Shown here one piece after another: positions 1 to 13,376 of a DNA stretch of 64,000 nt; position 1 is the stretch's first letter, and each line of letters begins with the position of its first letter. Source of the stretch: Dermatophagoides farinae (taxonomy: Eukaryota; Arthropoda; Arachnida; Sarcoptiformes; Pyroglyphidae); assembly GCF_024713945.1 (NCBI RefSeq), contig NC_134682.1, positions 2,480,001 to 2,544,000 on the forward strand, written 5' to 3'. Both the position numbers and the translations under genes were made by a program. A model generated the notes under the pieces. It saw only the letters and a list, made by a program, of their open reading frames with translations. It searched no databases and had not been told where the DNA came from.

Positions 1-263
1 GAACACACACACACACATCAGTCATTATTCTAGGCAATACATCATTTGATCAAATCACAAATGACGTTAATTCATTTATTTTTTCATCTGAATTAGTTGA
101 CAAACCAAATAATTTTGGTTTAAAGTTTGAACAAAAAAAAATTTTTTTTATTTGTTTTAGTGGTAATGTGCTGTGTGGTGTGTGTGTATGCGTTTTTTTT
201 TGTACGGAATTTAGTGTATATATTATCAAACACATATTGATTTATGTTATGTTTGTCTTAATC

Positions 264-285
264 AAAAAAAAAAAAAAAAAAAAAA
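264..285. repeat. A22 homopolymer
   Basis: Twenty-two consecutive A residues, preceded by C and followed by T, like the other long A runs in the window. Confidence 0.95.
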
Positions 286-3200
286 TCCACACACACACAT
301 ATAGAGTGAGAGGAAATTTAATGTAAATCCTTTTTTAATATATGGCACACACACACACACACTGGCTCGTTCATCAATATTTTTTTTTGCCTTTCTAATT
401 CTATAAATCAGTTTTCGGCATTTTTTTCTGTTCTCTCTTCAAATTTCTGTATGATGAAGATGATGATGATGATGATGGTGGTGGTGTTGAAAGATGCTGA
501 TCGTATGCTAAGATATAGATTATATAAGATGCATCAACAACAACAAAGAGAGAGAGAGAGAAAAATGATGTTTATTTTGAATGGGGCGCTTGTTTTTTTT
601 CTAGGGTAAAGAAAGATTTAACAAATTTTTTTTTTTGCTTCTGCGGCTGCTGCTGTCGTCGTCGTCGTCGTCGTCATTATTATTCTTGGCATATACAATT
701 TTTTTTTCTTGTGACGAATATTTTTTTTCTTCTCTCTGTAAGATTTCATTATGGATTCTCAATTGATATTAATAAGCTGTGTATATATATATGCTTTTCA
801 TTCAATCTGATGATGTGATGTTTTATAGAATTAGCAATTGGCTATCCTATTGGTCTCTGTTTTTTTTTCTTCAGAAAAAAAATCACTCAAACACTTTAAA
901 TGAGAATGAATAGCTATGATCACAAAACAACAACAATGATGATGATGATGACGATTATCCAACCGATCAGCCATCAGGCACACCCAATAATATAAAGTAT
1001 ATTTGGTCGAAAAATTATAATAATAATAAGATCAAAAAAAATGAATTTCAATAGACACAATATGTTTCGATATATATAAAAAAAAATATGAATGTCCATC
1101 CCGACAATCTTTCTTTATGGTGATCATGATGATGGTGATGGTGATGGTGATAGCCAATAAAGAACAAAAAAAAAGATGATATCAAGGTGGTGGCCATTTT
1201 TTTTCATTTTTTTTCGAACCAAGACGACCACGATGACGACGACGACGGGTGACTATATTTATATATGACAAGGCTGACACTACCACAAATATTTTTTTTG
1301 TTTTTTTTTTTTGTCAATTATTTCTGTTTTTTACCGAGTTTTTTTTTAATTACATTCGATTTCATTCTTTTCAATTTTTTTTTGTTCTAGATTCAAAGAA
1401 AAAAAAAATGATTGTTTTTTTCTTTCTCTATGTGTATATTAAAGGTCACAATTTTCTTCATGATCTTCGGTGATATGGATAATCATTGATTGGTGATGGT
1501 ACTATAGTAGTAGCAGCAGTGTTGGTATTTTACCTTGTTTGTTGGATTTTGTCAATAATAATAAGATTCGTGACGCACCTTGATTTGCCCCGTGTGTTGT
1601 TATTTTGACTGACCCTCTGCCATATTTGCATGTTAATTAAAAAAAAAATAACTACAGCCAGTTATTATAAACAACAACATTCTCTGTTGTTGTTGTTGCT
1701 ATTTAGATGAGTGTCATCTTTATTTTTTTTTTTTTTTTTGGGAGCGACGATGACCAGAATGATGATGATGATCATGACGACAACAACAACCGAACAAAAA
1801 AAAGAATGTTATTGATCATCATCAATATGATGATGATGGTGATGGCCTTTGATCCGAGGCCGACTTGTCGTTTTTTTTTCTTGTTTTTGATGGTCAATAA
1901 TTTCTGTTTTTTTTCTACATCCATCTATCTATCTGTTTGATGAGTGAACATCATCAACCGGGTTTATGTTTGATAATTTTCGCTTGTGTTTGTAGGTGTG
2001 TGTGTGTGTGTGACATGATAATACCCGAATGATGTTCGTGTGTGCGTATACTTTATATGTGTTTTATTTATATTCAAAGATTCATGTAATGACAATTAGA
2101 TTTTTTTGTTTTGTTTATTTTTTTTTATTACAATAAAATTTTGGCCATAAATCCATGGGCGATTTTTTATTTATTATTCTGCCGAATCTACCGACAGAGC
2201 AGAAAGTAAAGTGTTAAATCAATGAATAACAACAACAACAACAAAGATGCAAATCACATACTATACTATAGTAGTAAAAAATTTTAGCTGATATCCAACT
2301 CAGTTTAACCAGTTTAACGTGCATTGATTATTTTTTTTCTCTTTCAATAAAAGCCACTGTCCACCACCACCACCATCATCATCACACTGTCATCCACAAC
2401 AACAACAACAACAACTGTCCACCATCATTAAATTAAAGTCAAGCCAGACAATTTGGTTGATTGCAATCATGATAGAATAAAACTAGAATGAATAATTATT
2501 TATACCATACATACATATAATATGTGTATATGACAAGATTGATTGAATTGATTGAATATTAGGCGTATACACACACACACACAACACAGCACACTTAGTC
2601 TATAGAAAAGATGTGTGTGTGTGTGTGTGGACAATCAACCACTTAATTACATAGTTTCTTCGAATCATCATCAAAATGATGATGATGATGATGATGGTTG
2701 AATTGATGTCGCATTTATAATAATAATATTACGACGGTCAATGTCGTGCTATAAGCATCATCATCATCATCATCCACTACCAAAAATAGCAATTTGAATC
2801 TACCTTGTTTGTTGTTGTCGTTTGTCGATAATATTGATGATGTTGATGATGATGATGATGATGATGACAATATTCAAGTCGATTGAACTTTTTTTTTCTT
2901 TTAAAAAAAAGTTCTTCTTTCTGGTCAAATATGATGATGATGATGAATTGAATCGAAAAATTTAAAGAAGCGACAACCAAACATTTCAAGTCAATAGCAT
3001 CATTAATATTTGTGTTTTGTTTTTGTCTCAATAGTTTTGATGCCTAAAACTGAATTTCAAATGAGAAGAAGAAGAAAAAAAAAAAATTTTTGTTCGTAAG
3101 AATGAAGACACTCACTTGTTGTTGTTGTTGTTGTTGTTTTGATTCGATGACTTTTTTTTCGATCATCATTAACTTTATACAAATTGTCTTTTTGTAGAAG

Positions 3201-4041
3201 CCAAATACACACACACATCCATACCAAAATACAAACTACTTGTTGTCATCATCATCATCATCATCATCATCATTGAAACCAAATGACGAAGATTTCGACG
3301 ACGACGACCAATTCGACAAGATGAATAGATCGAATCTTTTTCTTCTTTTTTTTTTATTCTTTACATTGAATACACTGCAGTGTTCAAGTCACGCTGCCGG
3401 TTGCCTCTCTTTCTTATTATACCAGCATGGTTTTTTTTTCTACCTGGATATCGAAGAATGTCGTTCGTTCGTTCGTATGGATGTCATTTTGTCAAACGAT
3501 CATGATGATGATGATGATGATGTGGACCTCCTAAGACCAATCATCCAATCGATAATGTAAAAAAAATAACATAGCATCATCATCATCATCACCGTGAGAA
3601 TTCAATAGATGATGATGATAATCGTGTGTTTGCTGTATATAAATTGTTGAACTTTTTTCCATCATCATCATCATCATCATTTGAATCAGGAATTTTATTT
3701 ATTTCATAAATTTTTGTTTTTTTTTTATTCAGACATACACATAGGCAAGCAAATTAGGCATACTAGTTGTTTGTTTGAGAGAAAAAATTCTAACTTCTGC
3801 CCCTTATTGAGTGAGAAAGAGCAAGAGAGAAAGATTGTCTAAAATGTCATTTGAAAAATGGACAACAACAGCATACATATGCCCAGTGGTGACTTAATTG
3901 ATGATGATGATGATCAGATACCCTCCACATGTGTGTGTGTGTGTCCATAGTCTTTAAATCTTTTTCTTTGATCTGATCATCATTGTTTTTCTATCTCAAA
4001 ATATCACTCATTCAGTCATTCTTAGCATCTTGATGGATGCT

Positions 4042-4046
<5 letters not shown>

Positions 4047-4075
<29 letters not shown>
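4047..4075. repeat. (TG)n microsatellite
   Basis: About 14 uninterrupted TG units in the gene-free region. Confidence 0.95.
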
Positions 4076-4077
<2 letters not shown>

Positions 4078-7000
4078 TTCTCTTTCTTTTCATTGAATTT
4101 TTGTTGTTGTTGTTATTTGTAATGTGATGTGATCGAATAAAATCACATCGATCACAATGAACATTGTGGACATTCATTCATTCATTCATTCATTCAGATA
4201 GAAATTGACCATTAATATTTCATACATAGACATATAAAATGAATATACAAAATTTTCAACGACAACATCACTTGATATTGATAGATAATGGATATCTTTT
4301 ATATATATGTGTATTATATTGAAATTGAAATTAATAGCTATCATGGGTTTTTTCTTTGCTTTCTCAGAATATTGTGGATGAAAGTGAAACTTTTCCATTT
4401 TCCACACACACACACACACACATACACAATAACAACAACAACAACAATGATGATGATGATAGTGATAGAATTCAATGATGATCAATTGTCGACACTTTAA
4501 TATCAACAACAAACATCATGTGGCGACATTTATTCATTGTTCATTTATTCGTATGGATGATTTTGGCCAATATGATTCCATACTGAGCCAATTTTTTTTT
4601 GATCATCCATTCCATTTTGGTTTATACATTCGCCATTGACATTGAAAATTACAAAAAATCAATTAAATTCTGCTGGCCATATCAACATCAGCTAGTGACC
4701 ATTTGGAATTAGGACAATTAAAAATCAATTATTCTGTGAATGAAACCGAATATCATTTTAATATATCTTACTCACTCCATGCTGAAAAAAATGGACCCAA
4801 TCATATTGATTAGTTTTTAGTGAATAATGAAAAATAAATCCACCGGAAAAGAAATAGCAGCAACAGCAGCACTATTAATATTGGAATAGATTTGAAGTTG
4901 ATTTTTTTTCTTTCTTTCTTTCTTTTTCTTTGATCACCAATCAATCACCATGCATATCAAGTATATAGTGAATGAGATGAGATGAGATGAATAGTTTGTC
5001 CACACACGATCTTCTAACGAATCTTTCGAATTCAAATCAGGATCGTGAATCAAATATTTTGAGTCAAATTTTTTTTTCTCGTTTTTGATCAAAAGAGAGT
5101 GGTGGTGGTGGTGGTGGTCAAGTTGATTGTGATGATGATGATGATGATGAGATTGAATTTTTTTTTTTGCAATTGAAATCATGTCGTAGCCATGATCAAT
5201 CTCATCTCTCTCTATTTTTCATGGCTTCATGTCATGAATGGGCTTCTTATTTCAACGAATGATGAGTCAGTCGTGTTAAATATCAATGATGATTTCCCAC
5301 ATACATCCATCCATAATGTGTTATCAATCTTAAATCTTTTTTTTTTCATTTCCAAAATTCATTCGATATCCAACAATATATTTTCGATGTAGTATAAAAT
5401 GTGTGTGTGTGTGTATGATTTTCTTCTACCTTTTTTTGTCGTCATCATCATTTATTTATTTTTTGAATGTTTGAATGAAAAAATAAAAATTTCAAAAAAA
5501 AACACCACCATAAACAATGAGTGTTCCATAAGATGAAAAAAAACAATCGATACTTTTGCCGATGAACAATCGTTTAGTCGTCCTTCATATATATATCATT
5601 TTATGATAGACAAGCATTAGGTAGATAATATCTCGGAAATGTTTTCATCGACATTATCATCAGAAAAAAAGGATGGTCAGTCGGTGACCAGTTAATTTAT
5701 TCAATTAAATATTTTTTTTTCTCTTGTCGTTTATATATACCATTATTATTTTCGATTATCATCTTCATCATCATTGCAATGACCGAATGTATTATGTGTA
5801 TACATTAAAACAATCAAATGACTAACGAACAAAAACAAAAAAAACAAGCCGGGATCAAAAGATGAAAATGGCTAACTTGGCCACGAGTCATCATCATCAT
5901 CATCATCATCACTATTTCGAGTTCATTAGACGGATGTTATGTGGATATTAAGATAGCCAGCAAAAAAAAAATAGGCGATAACAAGTCCATTTCATTCATA
6001 AAACTAAAGAAAGGGAGAAAGAGGAAAAAAAAGAGAAACAACAACAACAACAACAACAACAAAACATCCCAATCATCCAATCTGTCCAAACGCGCCAAAT
6101 ATCCATTCACAATTACTCTATTTCTTTATGTGTGTGTGTTTTTGGATTGAATTTTTTTTATTATAAAATAAAAATTTTCCTGGTTCCTCACATTGGTTCA
6201 TTGATGAAAAGCTAACGATAGTTGTAAACTGGAGAGAGCGAGAGAGCCGCATAAAGACTTGGCACATCTTCTAACACACACACAGACACACACACAATGT
6301 GTTTACTGTTTCAGTTGAAATTCAATTCAATGTTGTTGTTGTTGTTGTTGTTGTGTTGTTGTTTCAGGTTTTTTTTCTGTATTTAAACAAGCGAAAACCA
6401 AAAAAAAAAGCCCGAGGGTCATTCATTCATTCATTTTGAGATTATATACTCAAATAATCAATGAACAGTGATAGCAAGAGAGAGAGAGAGAACGAGAGAT
6501 TGAGAAAACTTTGTGTTAAAATCTTTTATATGGAAAACTAGCTAAACAAAAAAAATAAAATAAAATAAAATAAGAAAAAACCAAATAAATGATAAACACA
6601 TACACACACACACACACACAATGTTCAGACTTGACACTATTCACTAAGAAGAATTTGCAGAAGAACAAAATTCTTCCATTGATAATAATGATGATGATCA
6701 TAGTCTATGTGTATGTATTTGCGTAAGTCTTGTGCCACACACACGACATAATTTCATTGATGATGATGATGATGGTTCATTTCACATTTATTTAGTTTCT
6801 TTTATGGAAAGTACTTTTCAATTTCATTGTTGTTGTTGTTGTTGTTGTTGTTGTATGAAAATGGTAAATGTAAATTTTATTTTAATTTTCACGTTGATCT
6901 TTTTGTTTTTCTTATTTTGGATATATCGAAATCCATTTGATAATGATTATAATTTTTCCACAAATGATAATGGAAATTATAAAGAGAATGATGATAGGAA

Positions 7001-7272
7001 TTAGTAACCGGATTTGCATCATTTCTCTGGCTTAATGGTTTATTTAAAAAAAAATTCAAATCAATTTGAATTTTTAGCAATTACTTTTTTGGAAAAAAAC
7101 TTTATGAATTCATTTAAAACTCACTATTAATGAATATAATTTCAGAAACAAAATTTGATTTCCGTTCAATGTTTTGACATTTTTCGATTTTTGGATGTTT
7201 ATGGTCGATGATCCATAAATATTGTTTTTTTTTACAAAATACTAATATATGTGTGTGTATTAACCCCATGAC

Positions 7273-7277
<5 letters not shown>

Positions 7278-7367
<90 letters not shown>
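7278..7367. repeat. Long (TG)45 microsatellite
   Basis: Ninety bases of perfect TG dinucleotide repeat, the longest dinucleotide array in the window. It follows directly on a TTAACCCCATG word at 7260-7270 that recurs beside another TG array at 8494. Alternating purine-pyrimidine DNA of this length can adopt Z-form (family knowledge); whether it does so here is unknown. Confidence 0.97.
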
Positions 7368-7368
<1 letters not shown>

Positions 7369-9374
7369 ATATAGCTCATTTAATCACTGAATTTTTTTTT
7401 GTTGTTGATTCAGTACCACAACAACAACAACAACTAGGTTTATAGAACCGAAACGCCAAAAAAAAATGATTCTTCTTAGCATCATCATAATCATCATCAT
7501 TCTTTTCTTTAGATAATATTCAATACATGTGTAATTAAATTTGTTGACATATAGAACTACTACTGCTGTTGCTGATGTTAGAAACAATATTTGAATAGGC
7601 TTGTCTGAGATTCATGAATGATTCTTTCGATGAATCATAGACTAGAATCTATTGTGTGTGTTTGTGTATCACAAAAACATCGATTATTATTCGGTTATAT
7701 GGTACAAAAGGAGAGAGAAAAAACCATTATATATCATCATCATCATCATCTATTGTCAACCCCTTTATCGTAACAATTCTTATCACATACAAACACATTA
7801 TGTATTTGTATCGATTATAATTAAATTCCTTTTTTTTGTGTCGTACATTCTTTGATTCCATCATTCATTGTGTGTGTGTGTGTGTAGAAAAAAAACGTCA
7901 ATTTCTTTTCAATATCATTCTATTATTTATTAATCTAAGGTTAAGGTTATCGATGCGTGTGTTTGTATGAATCTCAATAATGAAGTAAAAAATTTGTCTT
8001 TCAAACAATGTCAATAAAGTGTTTTTTTTCCTGTTATTATTATTCTGGTCTCTACCGATATGATACGAATATTCATCAGTGTGATAGCGTGGTGGTGGTG
8101 GGGGCATTATTATGTGAATATTATTTAAATAACTATTTTCATTTTATGTACGTGCGGTGGGGACAAGGGGTTAACTGTTTTTTTTCTACTTTTTTTTTGC
8201 TCATTTGTCCTTGCCAAGAATGAGAGGAAAAGTGTGGGTCTAGATTTTTTGTGAGTCAAAACAGCGAAACAGAAATAAGAAGAAAAAAAAGAATCCAAAG
8301 TCAAAGATTTTTTTTCGCTCATGGAGAAAAAAGAATAAATCGAATGAACCGAAACCGAACAAAAGAAAAAGAAAAATAAAATAAAGGGTTCCATTCGATG
8401 ATAATTTTTTTTTCTTTTTCATTCATTCATTCATTCATTCGTTTTAATGAGTTTCGTTCCGTTATTCTGGTTTGTATATGTGTGTGTATATAGTTAACCC
8501 CATGCATACCGTTTGTGTGTGTGTGTGTGTGTATGTTGCTCCAATGTATCGGTGTTCAAACATAACACACACACACAGAGAGAGAAAAAAAAAAGAAAAA
8601 CATAAGTTGATGATGCGTAAAAAGTATCACGCCAAGTCACATTAGATATTAACCCTAAGAATGATGATGATAGTGGTGGTGGTGGTGGCAAATTCAGTTT
8701 ACTTGTACCAAAAGGATGATGTTTTCTAACCAACTAACTAACTTGACATTAGAACAGAATAGGTAGTTGTTGGGGTCCGGGGAGAAAGAAAGAAAAAAAA
8801 TCCTCAAATCACATTGAAAATCCATTTTCGTTGTTGTTGTTGTTGTTGTTGTTGTGTTCCAGAAAAAAAATGATTTGAATACATTTGGTTTATTCAATTT
8901 TTTTTCCTCTTTTTTTCCATTCGATATTATATGTATGTGTGTGTGTGTGTGTGATCAGAATGATGATGACTTTTTCCATTGATTCGTTTTTTTTTGTATT
9001 GATTTTCAAGGAATGACTAAACACTATGATGATGATGATGATGATGATGGCTATTAATTTCAAAGTTTTTTTTCTTTACGTTTCTCATATTAATTATATG
9101 TATAGTTTGTACCAGTAATGTGTTTTTAGTTTTGTTCAAAGCAAAAAAAAAAAAAAAAATTACGAAAAACGAAAAATCAATTAACTGAAGAATATTTCGA
9201 TCAAAATATTTGGAATTTATTGTGTGTTTGTGTGTGTTAAAGTGAAAGAAGATGTAGAGAAACAGAAAACTACTTGTGTGAGGAGTGGCTTCATCATTTT
9301 TCATTTTCTGGCTGCTGGCAATCACAGATTTATATACTGAATAAAGAAGGAAAAAAAATGGAGATATTTTTTTC

Positions 9375-9402
9375 GTGTGTGTGTGTGTGTGTGTGTGTGT
9401 GT
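9375..9402. repeat. (GT)14 microsatellite
   Basis: Twenty-eight bases of perfect GT repeat inside the gene-free region. Confidence 0.95.
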
Positions 9403-11183
9403 TAAATCTATGCTATTTTTTTTTACCTGTTGTGTTGTGTTATGTTTTTTATCTGGCTATTAATTTAAAAACTATGAAAACTGAAGAAAAATCGCCGATC
9501 ATAATATTCAACAATGAGGTGAGATGGTAATGTACCTAAGAAGAAAAAAGAAAAAAAAATTGGAACAATTACAACAACAAATGAGCGGAACATAAGCAAT
9601 TAAAAATCTAATAACAAATGAATACGTAGCATACGATGAATGAATGAATGAATGAATGAAATCTTTGAATACAAAGAGACAAACGAACATTAATCGAAAA
9701 ATCTCGATAAATGAATATGAAACACTTGCTTGCTTTATTGTTTTTTTTTCTCTTTTCAGAATAAAATATAATGAGAAAATTATTTTTTTTTTTTTTGGTT
9801 TTCTTGATTCCATTTATGATTTAGGATTATTATTGCTATTTTACCGTGTGTCTGTGTGTGTGTGTGTGTGATGCAATATCCACCGCCATTATCATGATCA
9901 TCATGATTATTATTATTATGGCTTCTATATCGGGGAAAAAAAAACAATGGAAAATTTATATATTTTTTATTTTTGACAAATTAACTTGTGTATGTGTGTG
10001 CGGTTTGGTTGAATGATTGAATTTTTTTTTTTGCCCACAATTTTACTAAAATCATTCTATGGAGAAAAAAAAATTCAGTTATGAAATACACACACACACA
10101 CAATGAGAAATATTTTACTGAATAAAACAAAAAAAAAAATTCGGCTTTTTTTTCTGTTGTTGTTGTTTCACCTCATTACAACCGAAAATTCACATACACA
10201 CACACACACACACAGTGTTGGTTTGCATACAATTTTTATTTTGTAAATATTCATTGCCTTCATTCTTTATATCCTATCTACTACTATATCATCACATTCA
10301 TTATGTACCATACACACAATGTTTAACAACAACAACAACAACAAAAAAACATGATGACAAGATAAGACAATGTAAAATGTGTGTGTGTGTGTACAATTAA
10401 CAAGAAATCGAATGAGAATTAATGTGTTCGTGTGTGTGTTTTTGTATGCTTGACGATCAAGTTGACGACTACGAAGATGATGATGATGATAGCAATCTTA
10501 AACATAATGAATGAATGTTTTTTATTTTCACCTTCTATTACATTCATGTATTTGTTGTTGTTACCATTGATTAAAAATGGTTGTTGTTGTTGTTGTTAGG
10601 TATAACCATTGGCCAGATCAATATATAGACGGATTAACATATGAATTTAATTTTTGATTCAAAAAAAAAACAAACAAAATTTTAATGGATACAATTCTGT
10701 CGTGATGATTATGATGATGATGAACATTTTCAGACGGTTATTATTATTATCAATGATGTATTTTGTGTGTGTGTGTGTGTGTTTGTGTTGATATAATGAT
10801 TTAAAAATGTAAAATAATCTTTTGAGCATAAGCATAATCATTCAAAAAAACCCCTTTGATGACTTTTTTTTGTATGTGACTGATGCTAATGTTATATAAT
10901 GAGCCTATGCAGATGTTGTTGTTGTTGTTGTTATTGTTGTTGTGGCTGTTATTTTTTTGTGATTCGATTTTTTTTTTTGAATCATCAACATGACCCAATG
11001 ATGATGATGATAGGATAATATTATTCTCCTATTAACAGCACTTGTGTCGTCTTTTTTTTCTTTTGATGTTCACTTTTACTTTTGCCTTTTATAACAATTT
11101 GTCAAATAATTAGAGAGAGAGAGAGAAAAAGAATCGGCTGTCGATACAAATATATGTGGTTGTTAAAGTGTTATGTTTCAACA

Positions 11184-11204
11184 TTTTTTTTTTTTTTTTT
11201 TTTT
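11184..11204. repeat. T21 homopolymer ending in GG
   Basis: Run of 21 T residues followed by GG. It is one of twelve T runs of 15 or more whose 3' neighbour is G. Confidence 0.93.
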
Positions 11205-11983
11205 GGTTTTGTTTTTTGTTCCTGAATTGAACAGAAAAACAGCTGTAACTATGTACATTTGTTACTGCAAAGAATAAAAAAACAAAATGATTCGTTTTTT
11301 TTTTGAATCCAGTATTATTTAGTAGTAACAGGCGGTTAGTATTTATTCGAGAAATGTGTGAAATTTTTTTTTTTGCCATTCTCTATCTCTCTTTCACTTT
11401 CAGTATCATAATAATAATAATGATAATTGAATGCAAAAGGGTTAATCACACACATACACACACACACAGAAAGAGAAAAAACAATCATCCAGGATGTTAC
11501 AAAGACATTATATTTACTATATTTGGTCTTTTTTCATATTATGCTGTTTAATAATCTACTTAACCCCTGTATGTGTGTGTGTGTGTGTGTAATGATAATG
11601 GTCACAAATTTCAATGATGATTATAATGATCATCATCAAAAAATTGAATCTATCAGTCTAAACGCAAACAAAACAAAACAAAAAAAAAATTCCAAATGCC
11701 CATTGACGAATGAATGAATCAATGTTGTGAATAAATTTTGTAATTTTTCTATTTTTTTCGAGGAATCCTGATATATATAAAAAAAAAATACTGAGGTGCA
11801 AGAAAAAAAGTTGCAAAAAAAATTCCATTTGAGAGAGAGCGAGAAAGTGAGAAAGAGAGAAAGAGAGACTATTTTGCACAAAATTGCTATTAATTTTTTC
11901 CACCTCTTTTCAGTTCCAAAAGAATGGATCAAACACAGAAAGAATGAATGAACCAAAATAAAATGAAAAAAAACAGTCGTTTA

Positions 11984-11984
<1 letters not shown>

Positions 11985-12014
<30 letters not shown>
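11985..12014. repeat. (AC)15 microsatellite
   Basis: Thirty bases of perfect AC repeat in the gene-free region. Confidence 0.95.
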
Positions 12015-12016
<2 letters not shown>

Positions 12017-13350
12017 TCATCAGAATATATTTTTTCTGTCCAAACAATAATAATAAGAATGGTAAAAAAAAATTCTTTTTCTCTCTTTCTCTTCTACCAT
12101 TCAACACTCAAATTTACCAGCAGAAAAAAAGGGCAACTTTAGAAAAAAAAACAAAAAATTCCCGAAAGGCCAATTTGCATTCCCGAACATCTCAGATGGA
12201 GAGTTCAGCAATTCTCAGGCGCAGTCAAAGTTTAAAAAACTGTAAATCGTGCATCATTGCTCATCTCTCTCACTCTCTTTCACTCGTATGGTTGACTTTT
12301 TTCTGTTGTTATTATTATTGAAAGAATCGTCGCATTCGTGAAGTATTCATGCGGATATTTTTTTTTTTTTTTTTGGCACAATATTTTAAACAATCAAGAA
12401 AAAAAAGAAAGTGTAACGATTTCCAGTAGTGGAATGGAAGAAAAAAAAACGTCAAATTTAATTTCTGCAAACTTAGCATATTATGAATATTAGGCCGAAA
12501 ATGGAACAACAACAGTCAAACTTTAAAGTGTAGTTCGTGTGTGTATTTGGTGAAATTCAGAATTCAGAATTCAGAATTTCAAATCTTTTTTTTTTTTTTG
12601 GTTTCTAATTTGATGGAAAATTCAACCGGATTTTCGTTGTTGTTGTTGTTGACAGCGATTGTAACATTTTTTTTCCCCACTGGTTGTTTGAATCATTCGA
12701 CCATCACATACAATTGAGAAAATGTCAACAAAACAAAAATGTAATCTTACATTTAGAAATACTGTATGTGATTTTAATTGCCCCAAAAAAAAAACATTTT
12801 GTTGTTGTTTTTATGCAAAAAAAAAATCACAAATCAAATTTAACAAATGCATATGATTCGGACGTTTTTTTTTCGTTTTTTTCAGATGGATCGGTCGATA
12901 AGTTGTATGGTGAATATTTATATGATTATAATCATCATTGTAAATGATGTTTGATTTCGAAGAGAAGAAAAAAAAACGATGACAAAAACACATTGAATTT
13001 GCCATTGTCAATTAAGAACGATAACCGAAATTGATCATGACAGTTTTTTCTTTCATTTTGATTATTTTCTTCTTCTTTTCAATTTTTGATTTTTACAATA
13101 CTGAATAAGGATGCATCAAAGAGAGTGAGAGAGAGATAGAGATTTAAACATCCAAACATACAGTTTTTGGCCAATTTGATTTGATCATCATCATCATCAT
13201 TTATTATCATCGTGGTCGGTCATTATTACAATCGATAAAATATCCATCCGATAAATCGGTATCCGATGTATATTTATTTCAAACGTATAAATGTGCACGA
13301 TTATACCACTAATCGGCATATACAATCAATATCTATATGTTTTAAATACT

Positions 13351-13376
13351 TTTGTGTCGTACATACACGACACAAA
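13351..13376. repeat. Perfect 10-bp inverted repeat, 6-nt spacer
   Basis: TTTGTGTCGT at 13351-13360 is exactly complementary in reverse to ACGACACAAA at 13367-13376, around the spacer ACATAC. The arms could form a hairpin or bind a dimeric factor. Part of the left arm with its flank recurs near 7837. Confidence 0.85.

Larger units (their letters stand above)
1..12150. other. Gene-free, microsatellite-rich region (left part)
   Basis: No open frame here resembles a known protein. The frames that exist are translations of simple repeats (His, Asp, Asn, Phe, Val/Cys runs). The DNA consists of (CAT/ATG)n, (CAA/GTT)n, (GTC)n near 654-678, (TG)n/(CA)n, GA-rich patches and long A or T runs. No paired splice sites joining conserved peptide segments were found. 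It may be distal regulatory DNA for the disco/basonuclin gene that begins at 25,950, but that is inference from position only. Confidence 0.7.

Noticed and set aside
7278-7367. Regular periodic repeats considered as a CRISPR-like array
   Set aside because: Pure dinucleotide repeat with no spacers; the genome is eukaryotic.
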